Positions 48,011-60,863 of a DNA stretch of 64,000 nucleotides are shown in pieces. The notes beneath the pieces were generated by a model that was given only the letters and a program-made list of their open reading frames with translations, ran no database searches and was not told the DNA's origin. The DNA comes from Diphasiastrum complanatum. Its lineage: Eukaryota > Streptophyta > Lycopodiopsida > Lycopodiales > Lycopodiaceae. Positions within the stretch are counted from its first letter, which is position 1. Each line of letters starts with the position of its first letter. Location of the stretch: assembly GCA_029204225.1 (NCBI GenBank), contig CM055109.1:21632317-21696316 (forward strand), read 5' to 3'. The translations under genes and the position numbers were made by a program.

Positions 48011-50300
48011 ACGTCAATAGAATTTTCAAATTCTACTAATGTAGAGACTAGCTCAAGAAAAGGCTCTTGTTAACTTGAGGAGCCTTCTCTTGAGCTCCTT
48101 TTAATGGGAAGCTGGCTTGTTGGATGGCCCATACCAAGAAGGGGACCAACTCCAAGCCTCATCCTTGATGTATCTCCCAAACAAAGCACTGCTCTAAGCC
48201 GTGCTTTGCCCTAACATCTTGTCTAGCCAATCTTGAAAGTTGATTCTCGTCCATTCCTCATGCTCCAAGCACAAGAGTCTACCAAGGACTCAATGAATGA
48301 ATGTACACAAACCTCACCATTGGTTATACCTGAGTAGCTTACCCATCTTCTAGAGATATTGATGACAATTTGCCAATCCTACATCCCATGCAAATTCAAC
48401 TTTTCGTGCTTGACATTGCCAGCTCTGATTTGACTAGTACATAGGCTTCTTCGCAAGAAACTTGTCTCAACAAAGCATCTATCATGTCATCCAAACCAAA
48501 GCAAATGCAAACTAGATCAATTGTCGTGATGATCAACTCACCCACGATCCATACCATATCAAGGAGGATAGCTCCACCAAAACTTTGTACCTTGTACCAT
48601 CTGATCACCAAGTATCTTACCTGCTAATAGCTCATCAAGAATCTATCCATCTGTAGTGCAACTAGACTCCAACTGGATCTAACCAAACAAGCTGCATCCT
48701 ACTTACCAGAGAATGATGGATAACAAACAACACACGCGACGCCAAACTGGAGATCACCAAACTATGCATATAACCATGCAGCTCACTTGATTACTCATCC
48801 AAGCATGTCATTACTCCTTGAGCAACCACCTCAATCCCTGTTGGCTCACAACCATAGGCATACCGAATCCACACCATCCCATAATGTGTTCCATCCCATC
48901 AAGATCTGTATCACATCTCTTGTAATACAACAATCCATGCCACCTACCTCCAAGTAGGCCTGATCTATCCCTAGGTCAACACACAATAACTGACTAGCTA
49001 AAGAAATCTCCTATACATCCAATGCACTACCTCAATTTATGACTTTTTACAAAGTGGACAAGTCCACATGGGAGATTTTCTAGACAAAATTAGACTTGAA
49101 TTGACAATTTATATATAGAAGATGCAAACATATAAGTTTGTGACCTTATGTTGATGGTGAAAAATCATCTATGAAGGTTTGCCATGCCATTTTTTGAATC
49201 ATAACATCTTGGATTGTCTTCTTGACCATAACCTTGAACATCAATGGCTTTGCAATAGATATGAAGGTTTCATGAAGGCTTTTCCATTATAGTGCAGAAG
49301 GTTGGACTTCAACTTCATAGGGGCGCTTTAGAATGCAACTTGATGAAAGATTAGAGTTTGAGTTGAGAGTAGGTCGTGTGCTTTGTAACAGAGTTAAGAG
49401 AGTTTATGAAGATTTGCAATTTCGTTCTTATGCATATTTATGTAGATTTTTACAAGTTAAAAGGATTGCTATGTTGTTTTCAAGATATTATTTACCTTCT
49501 CCAAGAATTTTGCATTCTGCAAACATCGTATTTAATCTTAAAAATGTTAATCACCTCCATGAACATGAAATTGGGCTACAAATGAGTGTTAAAAGTGTTG
49601 ATTTCTCCACTTGATTTTAAGTGATTTTGATATTCTCTAAAAAAATAAGAAGCTCAATTTGAGAATAAAAATAGAGAATATTCTAAAAGATGTCAAGTAC
49701 TTGTTGAGTCCAACAAATGAAACTCCTTTCCAACAAACGAGAATGTTAAAAACCTATCATTAATCACACTAAAGTAGAAAAGAGAATTACATATAACTCA
49801 ATTGCGTGCGTTGGACAATATGACTGTAGAAAAATAATGAACTCCATGAAGGCTTTTTGCTTTCCAGATTTTTTGCCCCAGTAGATTAAAAAAGACACTC
49901 GTCATAAATCTCAACAAAACTTTGATTGTAAAAACTCGCCCAACAAGTGATAACTAGTCCATGCATGGTGTGATGATGTATACCTTGCTTGAGCTGGGAT
50001 TGGCCACCCAAGTTTGGTTCCCTACCCACGTCTACACTAGTACTCGGCGGCCAAGGGCCTCCACATGTGAGTAAATACCTGGTCCAAAGGTCCATTTACG
50101 ATAAGAATTAGAGGTAGGTCCTTTTCACACCAATGAGTGTGGGGGCATCCCAGATGTACAATAACCAATTGCAATATGAATACAAGCCAAGATAAAAGAC
50201 TATCTATACTTCTTTGATGGTTGCGCAACCGTGGTGCTTCCAACAAAATCTACATGTGGCAAGGAGGATCGTGGAAGTGTTGACATACCAGAAAAATTTG
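48011..50300. other. 2.3 kb without a recognised gene
   Basis: The RT expected after the host integrase is not recognisable. Short frames (48,396-48,611 minus, 49,333-49,614 plus) show no family motifs. The right part is the presumed 3' flank of the kinase gene; I found no convincing polyadenylation signal. Confidence 0.4.
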
Positions 50301-50359
50301 CTTGGTTTCTGCATCCTTAAATGGAAGTTTGCAGCCCTTCAAATTGATAAGAATGAAGG

Positions 50360-53300
50360 TCATCGTCTGTCTTGAGAGCTTTCAGCTGCCAGGCTTTTGA
50401 CAACTGTATCGGCAGCTCGATGCCAGGTTTTCGTTGGATGAGATCGATCGACGAGAGAGTAATAAGCAGAAGAAGGAGCGCTCGATAATTGACTTCTTTC
50501 TCTTAATGCTCGTCTTGCAGCTCTTTGTGTCTTACGTGCACGTTCATCAGAAAGCTCGTCGGCATCCACAGCGGCTCCAGTACCTGCAAGAAGACGTGGA
50601 TCGGAATGATAAATGCTCCCCGCTTGCCTTTGAAACCCCTGCAAACAAGTCCGTCACGCACAGAAACGAGTTTATGTAAGTCACGAACCTCATTGTAAAA
50701 TACTGCAGGAAGATTTCAAACATTTTCCGTGTAGGCATAAAACATAATGGTGCTATTCATTGAAAAAGTGAGTAGAAAGTGACACAGCAAGTACAAAGAT
50801 TAATAGCAATCACCAGGAGAGACAGACGATTTCGTTCCGTAATGTAGCTTATTAAATTAAGCAGTACCGAGCAAGCCAGTTAGAGCTGCAATCATTTCAT
50901 TGTTTCGCGGGGAAGATGTCATACATTCTCGATGTAACTCACAAATGTTCATTGGTTGGTATCAGAGGAAAATGTCAGATATTTTATATTGAAGTCATAA
51001 ATGGTCATTGTTATATAAAAAGATGTCAAATATTTTCTGTTTAAGTCACAGATCCTCATTATTTTATTGGAATATGGGAGATAATTTCTACGTAAATCAC
51101 AAAATTTCATTATAGTCATGTGTGTAATGTTAGTAGAAATTACATGTTAGTCTTTCACAGGGTTCATCTTTCATGTAAGTCATCGCTCTCCGTTGTTTTA
51201 CAAGAAGAAGTCAAATATTTTCTACGTAAGTCACAAGTCTTTATTGTTTCATGGAAAGATATGTCAAATATTTTCTAGAGGTGATAAAAAGTTACGAATC
51301 TGCAAAGCACGAAACTCGTAAAGCATAACTAAGTACATGTGCTTCTTGAAAAGATGCTCGACCCCCCCTCATGCCTCCATCTTTCTGAGACTCCATATGA
51401 CGATAAATATCTGCAACTTTTAATGACTTCAATGCTTTGTCTTGCTTGGAAAATGCTTCTGGCCATTGTGGAGCGGACTTCAAAAAGGACTCGGATCGAT
51501 ACTTTTTAGTCGTCGATCCCCCAGAAGCCTCTTTTTTACCCTCCTGAGTTAGGTGTTTAAGTTCCTCCTTTTCTCTGTAGCTTATGCCACTCACTATCTG
51601 TCTAGATGCAAGATAACTTGCTTCAGCCCCAAATCTTCGTACAGGATTTCCTTCCAAAGTACTAACAACTTTAGTAGCACGAGCAATCGATCTGGATGGT
51701 ATCGGACGTATCTCATCTTCTTTCTGCCTTTTCCAGCCTGGTCCAGCCACAGGCTCAGAACGAGATGATGCATCTGGAAAAACAGGTTGACCCTTCCCAG
51801 ACCCTGTCGATTTACCACGGCTCTTGTGGACTGAGTAACCTGCTTTATAGCTTTTTGAAGGAATTTCGATGGCTGTATCCTCATCAGGAGCGAGAAGTCT
51901 CTCGGCTTTATTCTTACCGAGTTGAGACTGTATACGCTGCTGGTATGATTGTTCATAAACACACACAGAAGTCATTGAACAGTATAACAATGAGATTGAA
52001 CAAATAAAAAACGAACTATAGGATTCAAGAGAGTGTTATTTATAGTATCCTATATTTTAGGCAGTTCTCTCGCATCTTCTCTGTCATGCTAGTGCCCTGG
52101 GTATTTGTAGAGAATCATCTACCTGGAATGTTGCTGGCAGTTCTGTATTTGAATCCAGTGCAGAAAGTCCCTTACTACTGACATCTTTTGTGCCCTGACG
52201 CCGACCGGCTTCTAAATTTCCAACAGCAGCTTTCTGTCTGAGACTTAGCAGGACAATAACGTTCCCGATGTTAAAGATACAGGCATGGGCTCAATAAAAG
52301 TACAGAAGAACTGCCACATTTACCTTCTTCCTAAACCTAAGCCTACCTCAATAGAATTTTTTTTTGTATATTCCATCAAGCTTTTATTTAAAACTTTGCC
52401 AGCAAATAGAGAACAATCCAGATTTTCCATATATTGTCATGTCAGTTCAGCTGAAGATAGTGGATGCACAGTTACTGATATACGTCCATAACCCCACGAA
52501 GTAACAAACAGAACAGGCAGCTATCATCAAGTAATGAACCGAACAATAATAATCCCAGGAATAGCTTGACTAGAGGTCAGCATTGAGATAAGTTATAAGT
52601 GGGCCAACTAGCAAGCTCTGGTCAGAAATGTAGAATAACTGAGGTAATATTCCGAAAGCTGCTTGCAGACACTTTATCCAATAAAAATGTGGGTTCTCAT
52701 GTGCCATACAACAGGCTATTATGTGAATCCTGAATACCGTAGACTGGAGATCATAAATGTAGAGAAGCCTTTGAATGTTCAGATGCCTGGTTAGAATGAT
52801 GTTAGGTAACATATACCTATCTGGTATCCTCATAGTTCAAACTTAAAGTTGTGAGTTCCAGGCCTACCTTCGAGCTCCTTCAGCTCTTAGTTTTGCATCA
52901 AACTCCTTGCTTGGAGGATATTGACGAAGACTTGAAGGATCACATGCCAGTGGCTTGGTAGTGAAAAACTACAGCCATAGAACAATTTCAGTTAAAAGCA
53001 ATAGTAATAGCTAAAAAAAACTATTAAAGACGAACTTGTCAATAGGCAATAATTATAAGAACATTGCATACTGTTAGCTGTAAGTAGAGCTATGAAGAAG
53101 AACCAAGGTTCCAAAAGAAAAACCAAATTGCTAAGAAACATTTTCATCCAACCTTTAGTATGTTTTGAACTCTAGAGTCTAGACATTGGAGTGCAACAAC
53201 ATGGAACTTTTGAAGTCAGTAGAATGTTCGGATCAACCTCAGAATCCTCAAGAAGGATGCTAGTCTAGACCCTAGAGCTTTGGCAACTTTTAGATATAAA

Positions 53301-56300
53301 TATCCCTATTGTAGAGCTCAAAGGCAGTTTATTCTAATGCCAGCATCCAAGCATTTTAGCAAGACCAGTCGTGATGATTTGCAGATTTTCGACTTTCCTC
53401 AAAGAACTCATAGATGAAACTCTTGAAGTTGTAGAGGCAATTTGCAAAATGAGCTTTAAGCATGTACTTGTTTTGACAATATAGTTGTGTTATGTGTTTC
53501 TGTGCATCTTAGTTGCGTTACTTACCATGATGTGACATGTTCTTTATTAATCATATTGCCTCATGCTTGCATGATGAAATCTGGAGGCACACAGGGGCAT
53601 CCTGCATAAGGGTTAATTTGTGATGGATGAGTCCTTCGTAAGCTATAACAAGTATCTCTAGATACGCCATGTATCTCCATACTATGTAGAAATATGTTGA
53701 TAGATCATAAATAGAGATATACAATTGAGATATAGAGGCTTGTAGTTGTGATACATATACTTTCAGCTGAGATGATACAAAGATTTGTAGGTGAGAGTTC
53801 AATAAGGTCTAGAGCTGTTTGTGTAGAGCAGAAACAGAGACATCTAGATTACTTGATTTAAACAATTGCTCGGGATTTAACTCCTACATCTATACATGTA
53901 ATACTTCTACATGTGGATTCAACTAGGTTACAGGTGGTTACAGAGGTTGTTATGTCCTTGGTTAAACCTAGTTGACCAGGCCTTGACCATGGGTACGTTC
54001 TATATTTGGTAGTAGCCGATAAAATTAGCTGTAATGACTATTTATTGTCCTGGAGGCTACCTTTAGGGAGGTGGCAGTCCAAATTTAGGCATAAAGATGG
54101 GAATCACTTGAAATACCAGTGGTAGGGGTGTGGAACTGATTCGTATAAGGTCCAGACCCCTCTCGTTCTATTCATTTAATAATTGCTGATGTATTGTGGA
54201 TACTTGTTGTTAGGCTACTGGACTTGGTGTACTTATAGTCAGGCTTACTCTCACAAGTGGTTATGGGATGCCATAGCTAGGAGCCTGACGTTAGATGGTA
54301 TTGTGATTTTATAGCTTGGGCATGAGTGTGTTGACTATTTCTACATCTGAGCTAGTTGGGTTCGATTGTCCTATGCCTAACTCTTGTCAGTTGTTGATTA
54401 TCCAGGTCATTCTTGGGAGTCCTCATAGTGGTATCAGAGCGAGGAACTAAGATCGTGCTATCAACAATGAGCTCGAGCGATTTTAGTGGGTTGGGATGGA
54501 TAGAATTTAGAACTCTTTGGCATAGTATGTGGCAAAGTGCTAGGTTAAATTTTTATTAATGCCAATCTTCTCACCTTTCAAGGGTAGTTGGGTCCTTTTT
54601 ATTCTCTCTCTACAACATGGGATAAGATTGGGCCTACTAGGTGCTGCACGTTTTTACACGAGGCTCCACTGGCTCTATGAGTTTCTACATGGGGCCTTAG
54701 CCCTGCACTCTTCAATATCCTTCAGAGCAGTTTAGTTTGATATGACACTCGAGTCTCAGTAAGTGTTGGTGTTCCGATTCCAAGTTGTTTGGCTTTGCAA
54801 GTTCGCATGACTTGTGGTGGTTGGTGGTTGATTATCCATGAAATGAAGAATAATTGTATAACTACATATGATAGTCATTCCTGATTGGTAATGGGAATTC
54901 ATTCATGTACCATCAGCTATTGCTTGTTGATTCATTCAGCTATTGCAATTGTCTCCTCTCTTGGACTTTCTCTTTCTTTATATTTGAATGCTATTAGTCT
55001 AAGTATAGGTTATCGCTTTCTAATGTGGTATTAGAGCAGGTCATGCTCCAAGCCCATATGTAGGAATTCTATGGGAGCTTTTAGATCTAAAAAATTGCAT
55101 AATTTGAGAGATTAACATCTTGGTGATTCTGGGGAGAGCAATCAGCGTTGAACCTCTTTTTGGATATATGTCCATTCATACTTATCCGATTATGTTGATT
55201 TTTGGATCTTCAAGGAGGTGTTACTATCTTCTCAATACAAAAGAGAAGGATTTTTTGGAGTTCGGACGTTGTTTTACAGGCTGATTTTTGGTGCTAGCTA
55301 AGAGGGACAGCAATTTGAATGTTCTTTAGTGTTTTCTAGGTTGGAAACTTTGCTATTTGAGTGTTTTTTTAGTTCAGTTTTCAGCAATCAATCTAGCTTT
55401 CTTCATGGTTGATAATGGTAAGTCTATGTTATTGCATGAGAACCAAAAAGTGGATGGTATTAAGCATCAAGTTTGGAAGCTCAAAATGCAAAACATTTAA
55501 AACATTGGCTAAAGTTTGGGATATTGTCATAGGACATGAACAAAAACTTATAATTTCACAAGGTGGACAGCTAACTCATGATTAGGGCTTTATGCACAAT
55601 CAATATGTCAATCGTAAATAGATTGATTTCACTTGTCAATGGAGCCAGGCTTGGACCATTTTGAAGAATCTATTTCATAGGCCCTCTACTTCGAGGATTT
55701 TCTTACTCCAGCAACGTTCATCGAATGGTAAACTGTTGGGAAAGGAGAGTGTTATGCCTTATCTTACTAGGATAAACGAAATGCAGGACCAACTCAAAGA
55801 AGTTGGGAAGGACACAAAACAAGAGGATGTGGTGAGCCTAGTACTCAACGGGCTCCCCAAATCTTTCCATATTGTTGTAGCCACCTCCCTTATGATTTGC
55901 TACCATACCTAGTTATGAGGAGGAAGCTTTGAAGGAGTCCTATAATCCAAAAAGGGGCAACATGGCAAGTGAAGAGGCACTCTTCTTTTCCTCAACCTGA
56001 TTGGAAAGGCAAATCAAAGCCGACTTACTAACTTAGTCCAAGGGGATAACAAAGGCAAAGATCTCTTGTACCTTCTATGGCAAAGACGACCATAAAAAAG
56101 AAAATTGTTAGAAAAAAAAGAAAGGGATAGCAAAGGAGGCTATTCATAAGGTAAAACCCAGCAACCAATCTTGTATTGCCAAAATAGGTCATGTTGAGGC
56201 TGAATTTGAATCAAGCAAGCTTCTCTTGGATTGAGAGCTAGAGAGAAGATTTAATCTTTCGATGAGGCTGCCCAATGTTCATGATACATTGTTTGTAGTG

Positions 56301-59300
56301 ATAATGAAGATAAGCAAGCCCTTTGTGTTGAGGCTAAAAGTTGAGAAAATGATCCGTTTTGGTAAGTTGACAACAAGACATCACACATGATCTCTTATTT
56401 GGAGTGGTTTTCCAACCTTAAGAAGCATGAAGGCAAAGGCAAAGTGTTGCTAGGAGATAAAAGCACTCATGAGGTTAGTGGCAAACATGATATTCCCATC
56501 TGAGATCAATGCTTTATATAAAATGCTTTGTGCATTCCAAACTCAGCTAAGAATTTGTTAAGTATTGGATGTATGACCGATCATGGGAACATAGTTGAGT
56601 TTTATTATGATAGATTTTTGGTGAAGTCACTTTTGGATGGCAAGGTAAAAGCACAAGGAATAAGGGGAAGTGACAAATTCATGAAGAAGGAGAGCGCGCT
56701 TGTGACAAAGAAAGGGGACAACCGAGCTCTTATGTCCTTAAACATGTTGGTATTAAGCTTGGTCTATATCTTAAGGTAGCCCTTAACCCGAAGTAGGTCC
56801 TATGTCCCTATTTGATTAAGGCACTGTCTCATGCAAGAGTGGTGGCAGATGATGTCTATATTGGGTACTATAGCTATGCATGGAAAGGGATGATCTTGAA
56901 AGGAGAATTTGGATGTCTTATGGAGGCTAGGGTTTGGGAGAATAAATCTATACCCTCATCTTACTACTTTCGGCATATTGTGTGGATCGATGATAGATCA
57001 AAGCTTCTATGCTTCAGCTACCTAGTATCTAGGATAGAGACCGGCTTGGGGGGGTGTGTAGCCATTCGTTAGACAGTTGGTTGGGTGGTCTTGCCACAAC
57101 CCGTACTCTTGTGTGCTCATTTCTAATCCAAGAGATTGTGGATTGCATTTGTTTCATAAGAATCAAGACTATCTACAAATCAACTGCCGTATTATCCGAA
57201 CGCTTTTATAGGAGAGCGTGAGGACCATAAACTGGAAGTAGTTGAAGGTTGGGTGCAATGGTAGGATAATTATTTCAATGTTGATGAACATTGAAATATA
57301 AGTCAAACCCATAATGCTTTACGTTTACATCTAGGGCAAGCAACTTCGTGCAAGCGTTCCGGAACGCCCAATGGTTGTATTCTTAAAAAAGATTCGTCTA
57401 CGGTTATTTACAAACAACAGGTATGTGTTCATTCGTAGCATATCAATGTGTGCATGTATGGAATCACATTGCTTGACTGATGCTCCTGATATTTGATCTA
57501 CATATCCTATTCTCAAAGCCAGGCTAAACCAAATGGTCCTAATTAGTGCATCATGCATAGGGCATTCTGGGTCTAGATATCCACAGCTCTCTGACATTTT
57601 GCCAAAAGGCCTCCACATAACACGATCATGACAGTGTGATGAGCACAGACCCCCTAAATTAGTGAATCAGTGAATCAATTTGTCAGGACTCAGTTAATCA
57701 GCAATACCTACACATTATCAGGGATCTGTAGGCTATAGTAAATAGATTTTTTAGTTCCGGGAAAAAATCCTGGAACGTGTTCCGGGATGTGTTCCGGAAC
57801 GCGTATGGCAACGATGCTACAGAGATTCATTCTAATAACTCAGTATGCTTTTCTGAGAACTTATTCACTAACTTGTAACTAGTTGATTTTTTCTCTTTGC
57901 AACTTTATTGACTGTTTGAGGGTTTAGAACTGTCTGTTTCCAAAATTGTTGTGAGGTTCATACCAATATCAAAGCATGTTCCATGTTTTGTGCAAGAGTA
58001 TGTTCAACCAAAGTTACGATAAATTTTCCAGTTTTTTATCGTCTTTAATGACATCATGCACAACCTTAAGTCAGCTCTGAAAAAGAAAAGTGAAAGTAAC
58101 ACCTCACTCTGTAGGGCCTCAGCTGCGGTTCCCCTTTCAGCAGGTTCTATTGCAAGAAGTTTCTCGAGAAGATGCACAGATGAAGCTGGGAAGTTTTTAA
58201 ATGTATCAGAAAGGCGCCGCTTATAAGGTTGATGTGGCTTGAATATCGTTGCATCTGGCAATTTTGATCTCTTCCAATATTCTTCTGATGGAGACCCGCA
58301 TAACCTGAAAATTTTATGCAACTGCTCCACCTGCAAAATATTTTCAAAGCATCTTATTGACTGTTTTTTGTAAATAAGTATGAAAGTGGAAAACCCAAAA
58401 CGTGAGTAATTATGGGGTCCAAACCTCCGTCCTTCCTGGCATTATAGGCCTTCCTGCAAACAATTCTGCGAGAATGCAGCCTGTACTCCAAAGATCTATT
58501 GCAGTGCCATAATCTGTAGCACCTAAAAGTAGCTCAGGAGGACGATACCAGAGAGTAACAACTCTGCTGGTCATCGCCTGTTTCTGCGCTGCATGACAGA
58601 TAGTTGCCAAGCCAAAATCAGCAATCTTTAAATTACCCCCATTATCTAGTAGCAGGTTTGAACCCTTGACATCTCGGTGTAAAACATTTTGACTATGACA
58701 ATGATCAAGTCCTCGAAGAAGCTGCTGTAAGTAGCATTTTACCTGTCCAGAGAAAAAACTGCGGCTCAGTAGCTTGCTCAATAGTACAGTTTTCATGCTT
58801 AAAACACACAGGCCAATTAACTGTTCATAATTTACCTGTGTGCAAACCTTTTCATGTTTGAGCACTCACTCAAGTGTGGAATTTTCATTCGCAACAGTCT
58901 GAATAAAAGTTTACAAACAGAATCTAGCTAGTTTGCCAACAATTTCTCATTCAATTTAAGGGACTGTCTCAGCACAAACAGTGTACATGGCTTTTGAGTA
59001 TCTGAATAATTTTTATGAAATGGCTAAGAAATCAAGGTTGGCAAGATGAGCAAGTCCAACCTATTGTATGGCCCTCTATATTATGTTTTCAGACTGGTAT
59101 TTAACCTTCTAATTAGTGCAGCCCTTTATGTCCACATAGTGGATCTGATGCTCATGCAACTGGTGACATGAGTCTGAATAAATGAAAGATTTCCCAAAGA
59201 AAAAAATTCACTTCGCATTTTTCACATAAGAGCTAACCCCTGTGCTTGTATTGTTTTAGGGGCTCACAAAAAAGAAGATATTCATTCGGTGTTCCCAGGC

Positions 59301-60863
59301 TTTATTTTCGTACTTTTCAAGGTATCACCATAAACTGATGGCAAACACACTCATAAACCCCACAAAGCATGCAACACCACATATACTACACATCAAATTT
59401 TTGTTATTCTGAAAAAGCATAAATATTCAATGTATAGACACAATGGAAAAATAATTGTAGAAGGAGAAGAATCAGAAGATGCTCTTCTGTTGTTTGAAAG
59501 CAGAAAGGCCTCATCATGGGTTCTGCTCCATGAGAAATTGATGAAAGGTGATGCATAACTGAATTCAGCAACAATGCATAACTCACAAGCTTCACATTCA
59601 CAGTAGATTTATGCAAATTTTGATATGACGCTCTCTCTACTTTACACGGAATAATGGAAGAAAGATGGACTATTACCCCACAAAACATTTCTGCATGCAA
59701 ATTCATTCTGAGAGGAAAAGACAATTGTTTAATGTCTTTCTACCTGATTTTTGTTTGTGCATAGTCAGACACAGGACAGACCTGAGCCTCAGTAAACGTG
59801 ATGCCAGGGCATGCAGCGAGCCCAGCCAAATCATGTTCCATGTATTCGAATATGAGATATAAACTGCAAGACATCCGGGAAGTAACTATTCCTTCCAACT
59901 TAACGATGTTGGGATGATCCAGACGTCGTAGAATTTGGATTTCACGAGCCATAAATCGAACGCTCTCTGGCTCGAAATTGTCAAACCTCACCTTTTTCAA
60001 AGCAACTATTGTCCCGGTCTCAAGATCCCGAGCTTTGTACACGTTGCTGTAAGTGCCCTGTCCAATCTGCACAATCATTCAAAAACATTCCTTTAGATTT
60101 CTTTTAAAACTTCAGCCTGAGATAAAAATCCATTTAGGTACTGAGAAGGTTCCATTTTGTTATCGTGAGAACCTGCAAACTCAAACATTCATTCACAAGC
60201 TGACACAGAATGTTAATACCATGTCAAGTTGACCGAAATGCATGCAATGCAACAAATATATGAGCTGAATTATTAAAATAGTTACCAGTGTCTAATATAT
60301 GAGCTGAACTATTAAAATACTTATTAGTGTGAGAAAATTACTTTGTGCAGTTTCTCAAATGAGTCTGCTCGGCGTGGAATCCAACCTTTGATAGCCTCAC
60401 CTGCAACAGCAGACAGCCAAGAGGGCCATCCTGCTGCTACCTGTTCACCCTCTAGATGCTTTACAGGATTGCTCAATCTAGCTTTCGCTTCATCCTGCAC
60501 AGGAGGACTCGCTGTTCTTCCTTTTTCAGTCTCTTCCCGAATTTTTGAGTCAACAGCATTAGCATGCTCCGTAATTTTGATATTTGGCTGTTGTTCTTGC
60601 TCATCCTTCTGCTTCTCTGTCTCCTCCTCTTTCTCTTTCTCTTTCTCCTTCTCTTTGTCCTCTTTCTGGTCTTTCTCCTCCTCTTTCTGCTCTTTCTCCT
60701 TCTCCTTCTCCTGCTCTTGCTCTCGAAATTCTTTAAGAATATCAATGGTATCTACTTTTGTTAATGCATTTGACCAACTCAATTGCTTCACGAAATCAAC
60801 GTTGTCTCTGGGGCTTTCTAATGCGACCTGAGCTGCAATCTGCTTCGATGAAGCGCACCCCAT
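50360..60863 (-). CDS. CDK-like Ser/Thr kinase, IBS1/At1g54610 type, N-myristoylated
   Basis: Eight exons join in frame with GT-AG borders: 60,342-60,863; 59,782-60,066; 58,425-58,742; 58,103-58,330; 52,868-52,968; 52,123-52,237; 51,337-51,939; 50,360-50,638. The product is about 816 residues. The start MGCASSK is a myristoylation/palmitoylation signal, so membrane attachment is likely. Residues 46-95 are Glu/Lys-rich. The family signature AIKGWIPRRADSFEKLHKIGQGTYSNVY opens the kinase domain. Visible are Lys198 (VALKK), the PESVRFMAREI helix in place of PSTAIRE, LHRDVKGSNLL (Asp293), DFGLA (Asp311) and TSRVVTLWYRPPELLLG. The 3' exons give the usual EFDAKLRAEGARR linker and a basic tail. All key residues are present. 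Substrates are unknown. The 3'-most junction (51,337 to 50,638) is the least certain. Confidence 0.93.
51936..51941 (-). other. Tandem NAGNAG splice acceptor before kinase exon 7
   Basis: The minus strand reads ACCAGCAGCG, so splicing could use either AG. The two products would differ by one Gln before RIQSQLGKNKAERL. Both keep the frame. Confidence 0.6.
54429..54440 (+). other. Primer-binding-site motif, first of two in intron 4
   Basis: TGGTATCAGAGC, followed by GAGGAACTAAGATCG and an ATG. The upstream sequence (about 53,900-54,428) may be an LTR, but its end (CCTCATAG) is three bases off a CA border. Confidence 0.6.
55026..56780 (+). pseudogene. Copia leader, gag and protease remnant in intron 4
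   Basis: The primer-binding-site motif TGGTATTAGAGC at 55,026-55,037 is followed by a leader and gag pieces (HQVWKLKMQN, then an open stretch with RINEMQDQLKEVGKDTKQEDVVSLVLNGLP). A decayed protease region follows (VDNKTSHMISYLEW, where functional copies have an Asp-Ser/Thr-Gly), and then LCIPNSAKNLLSIGCMTDHG and VEFYYDRFLVK. Frameshifts and stops are frequent. No integrase or RT is visible. The LTR would end near 55,024. Confidence 0.82.
57354..57815. repeat. Paired GTTCCGGAAC palindromes, possible small DNA element
   Basis: A perfect 14-bp palindrome GCGTTCCGGAACGC lies at about 57,354-57,367. Around 57,748-57,802 are repeated TTCCGGGA and GTTCCGGAACGCG motifs. The outer flanks are partly inverted relative to each other (CGTTGCCATACGCGTTCCGGAAC against TTCGTGCAAGCGTTCCGGAAC), which suggests terminal inverted repeats of an insert of about 0.46-0.5 kb. 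No transposase is present. Confidence 0.5.

Larger units (their letters stand above)
52969..58102 (-). other. Kinase intron 4, 5.1 kb, filled with retroelement debris
   Basis: The donor is after CTACAGAGTGAG and the acceptor is CTATGGCTGTAG. The host codons on either side (QSE and FFTTKP) match the continuous SEFFTTKP motif of the family. Inside are two primer-binding-site motifs, a plus-strand Copia gag-protease remnant and a palindrome-containing segment, all opposite to the gene. The other introns are 94 to 1,039 bases. Confidence 0.9.

Noticed and set aside
48396-48611. 71-codon hydrophobic minus-strand frame
   Set aside because: No family match and no splice or promoter context; composition is compatible with chance.
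54350-54390. GGGTTCGATTGTCC as a tRNA B box
   Set aside because: No matching A box at the right distance and no cloverleaf arms.
60343-60831. 162-codon plus-strand frame rich in Ser, Phe and Cys
   Set aside because: It is the antisense of kinase exon 1, open because of the Glu/Lys-coding repeat on the other strand.
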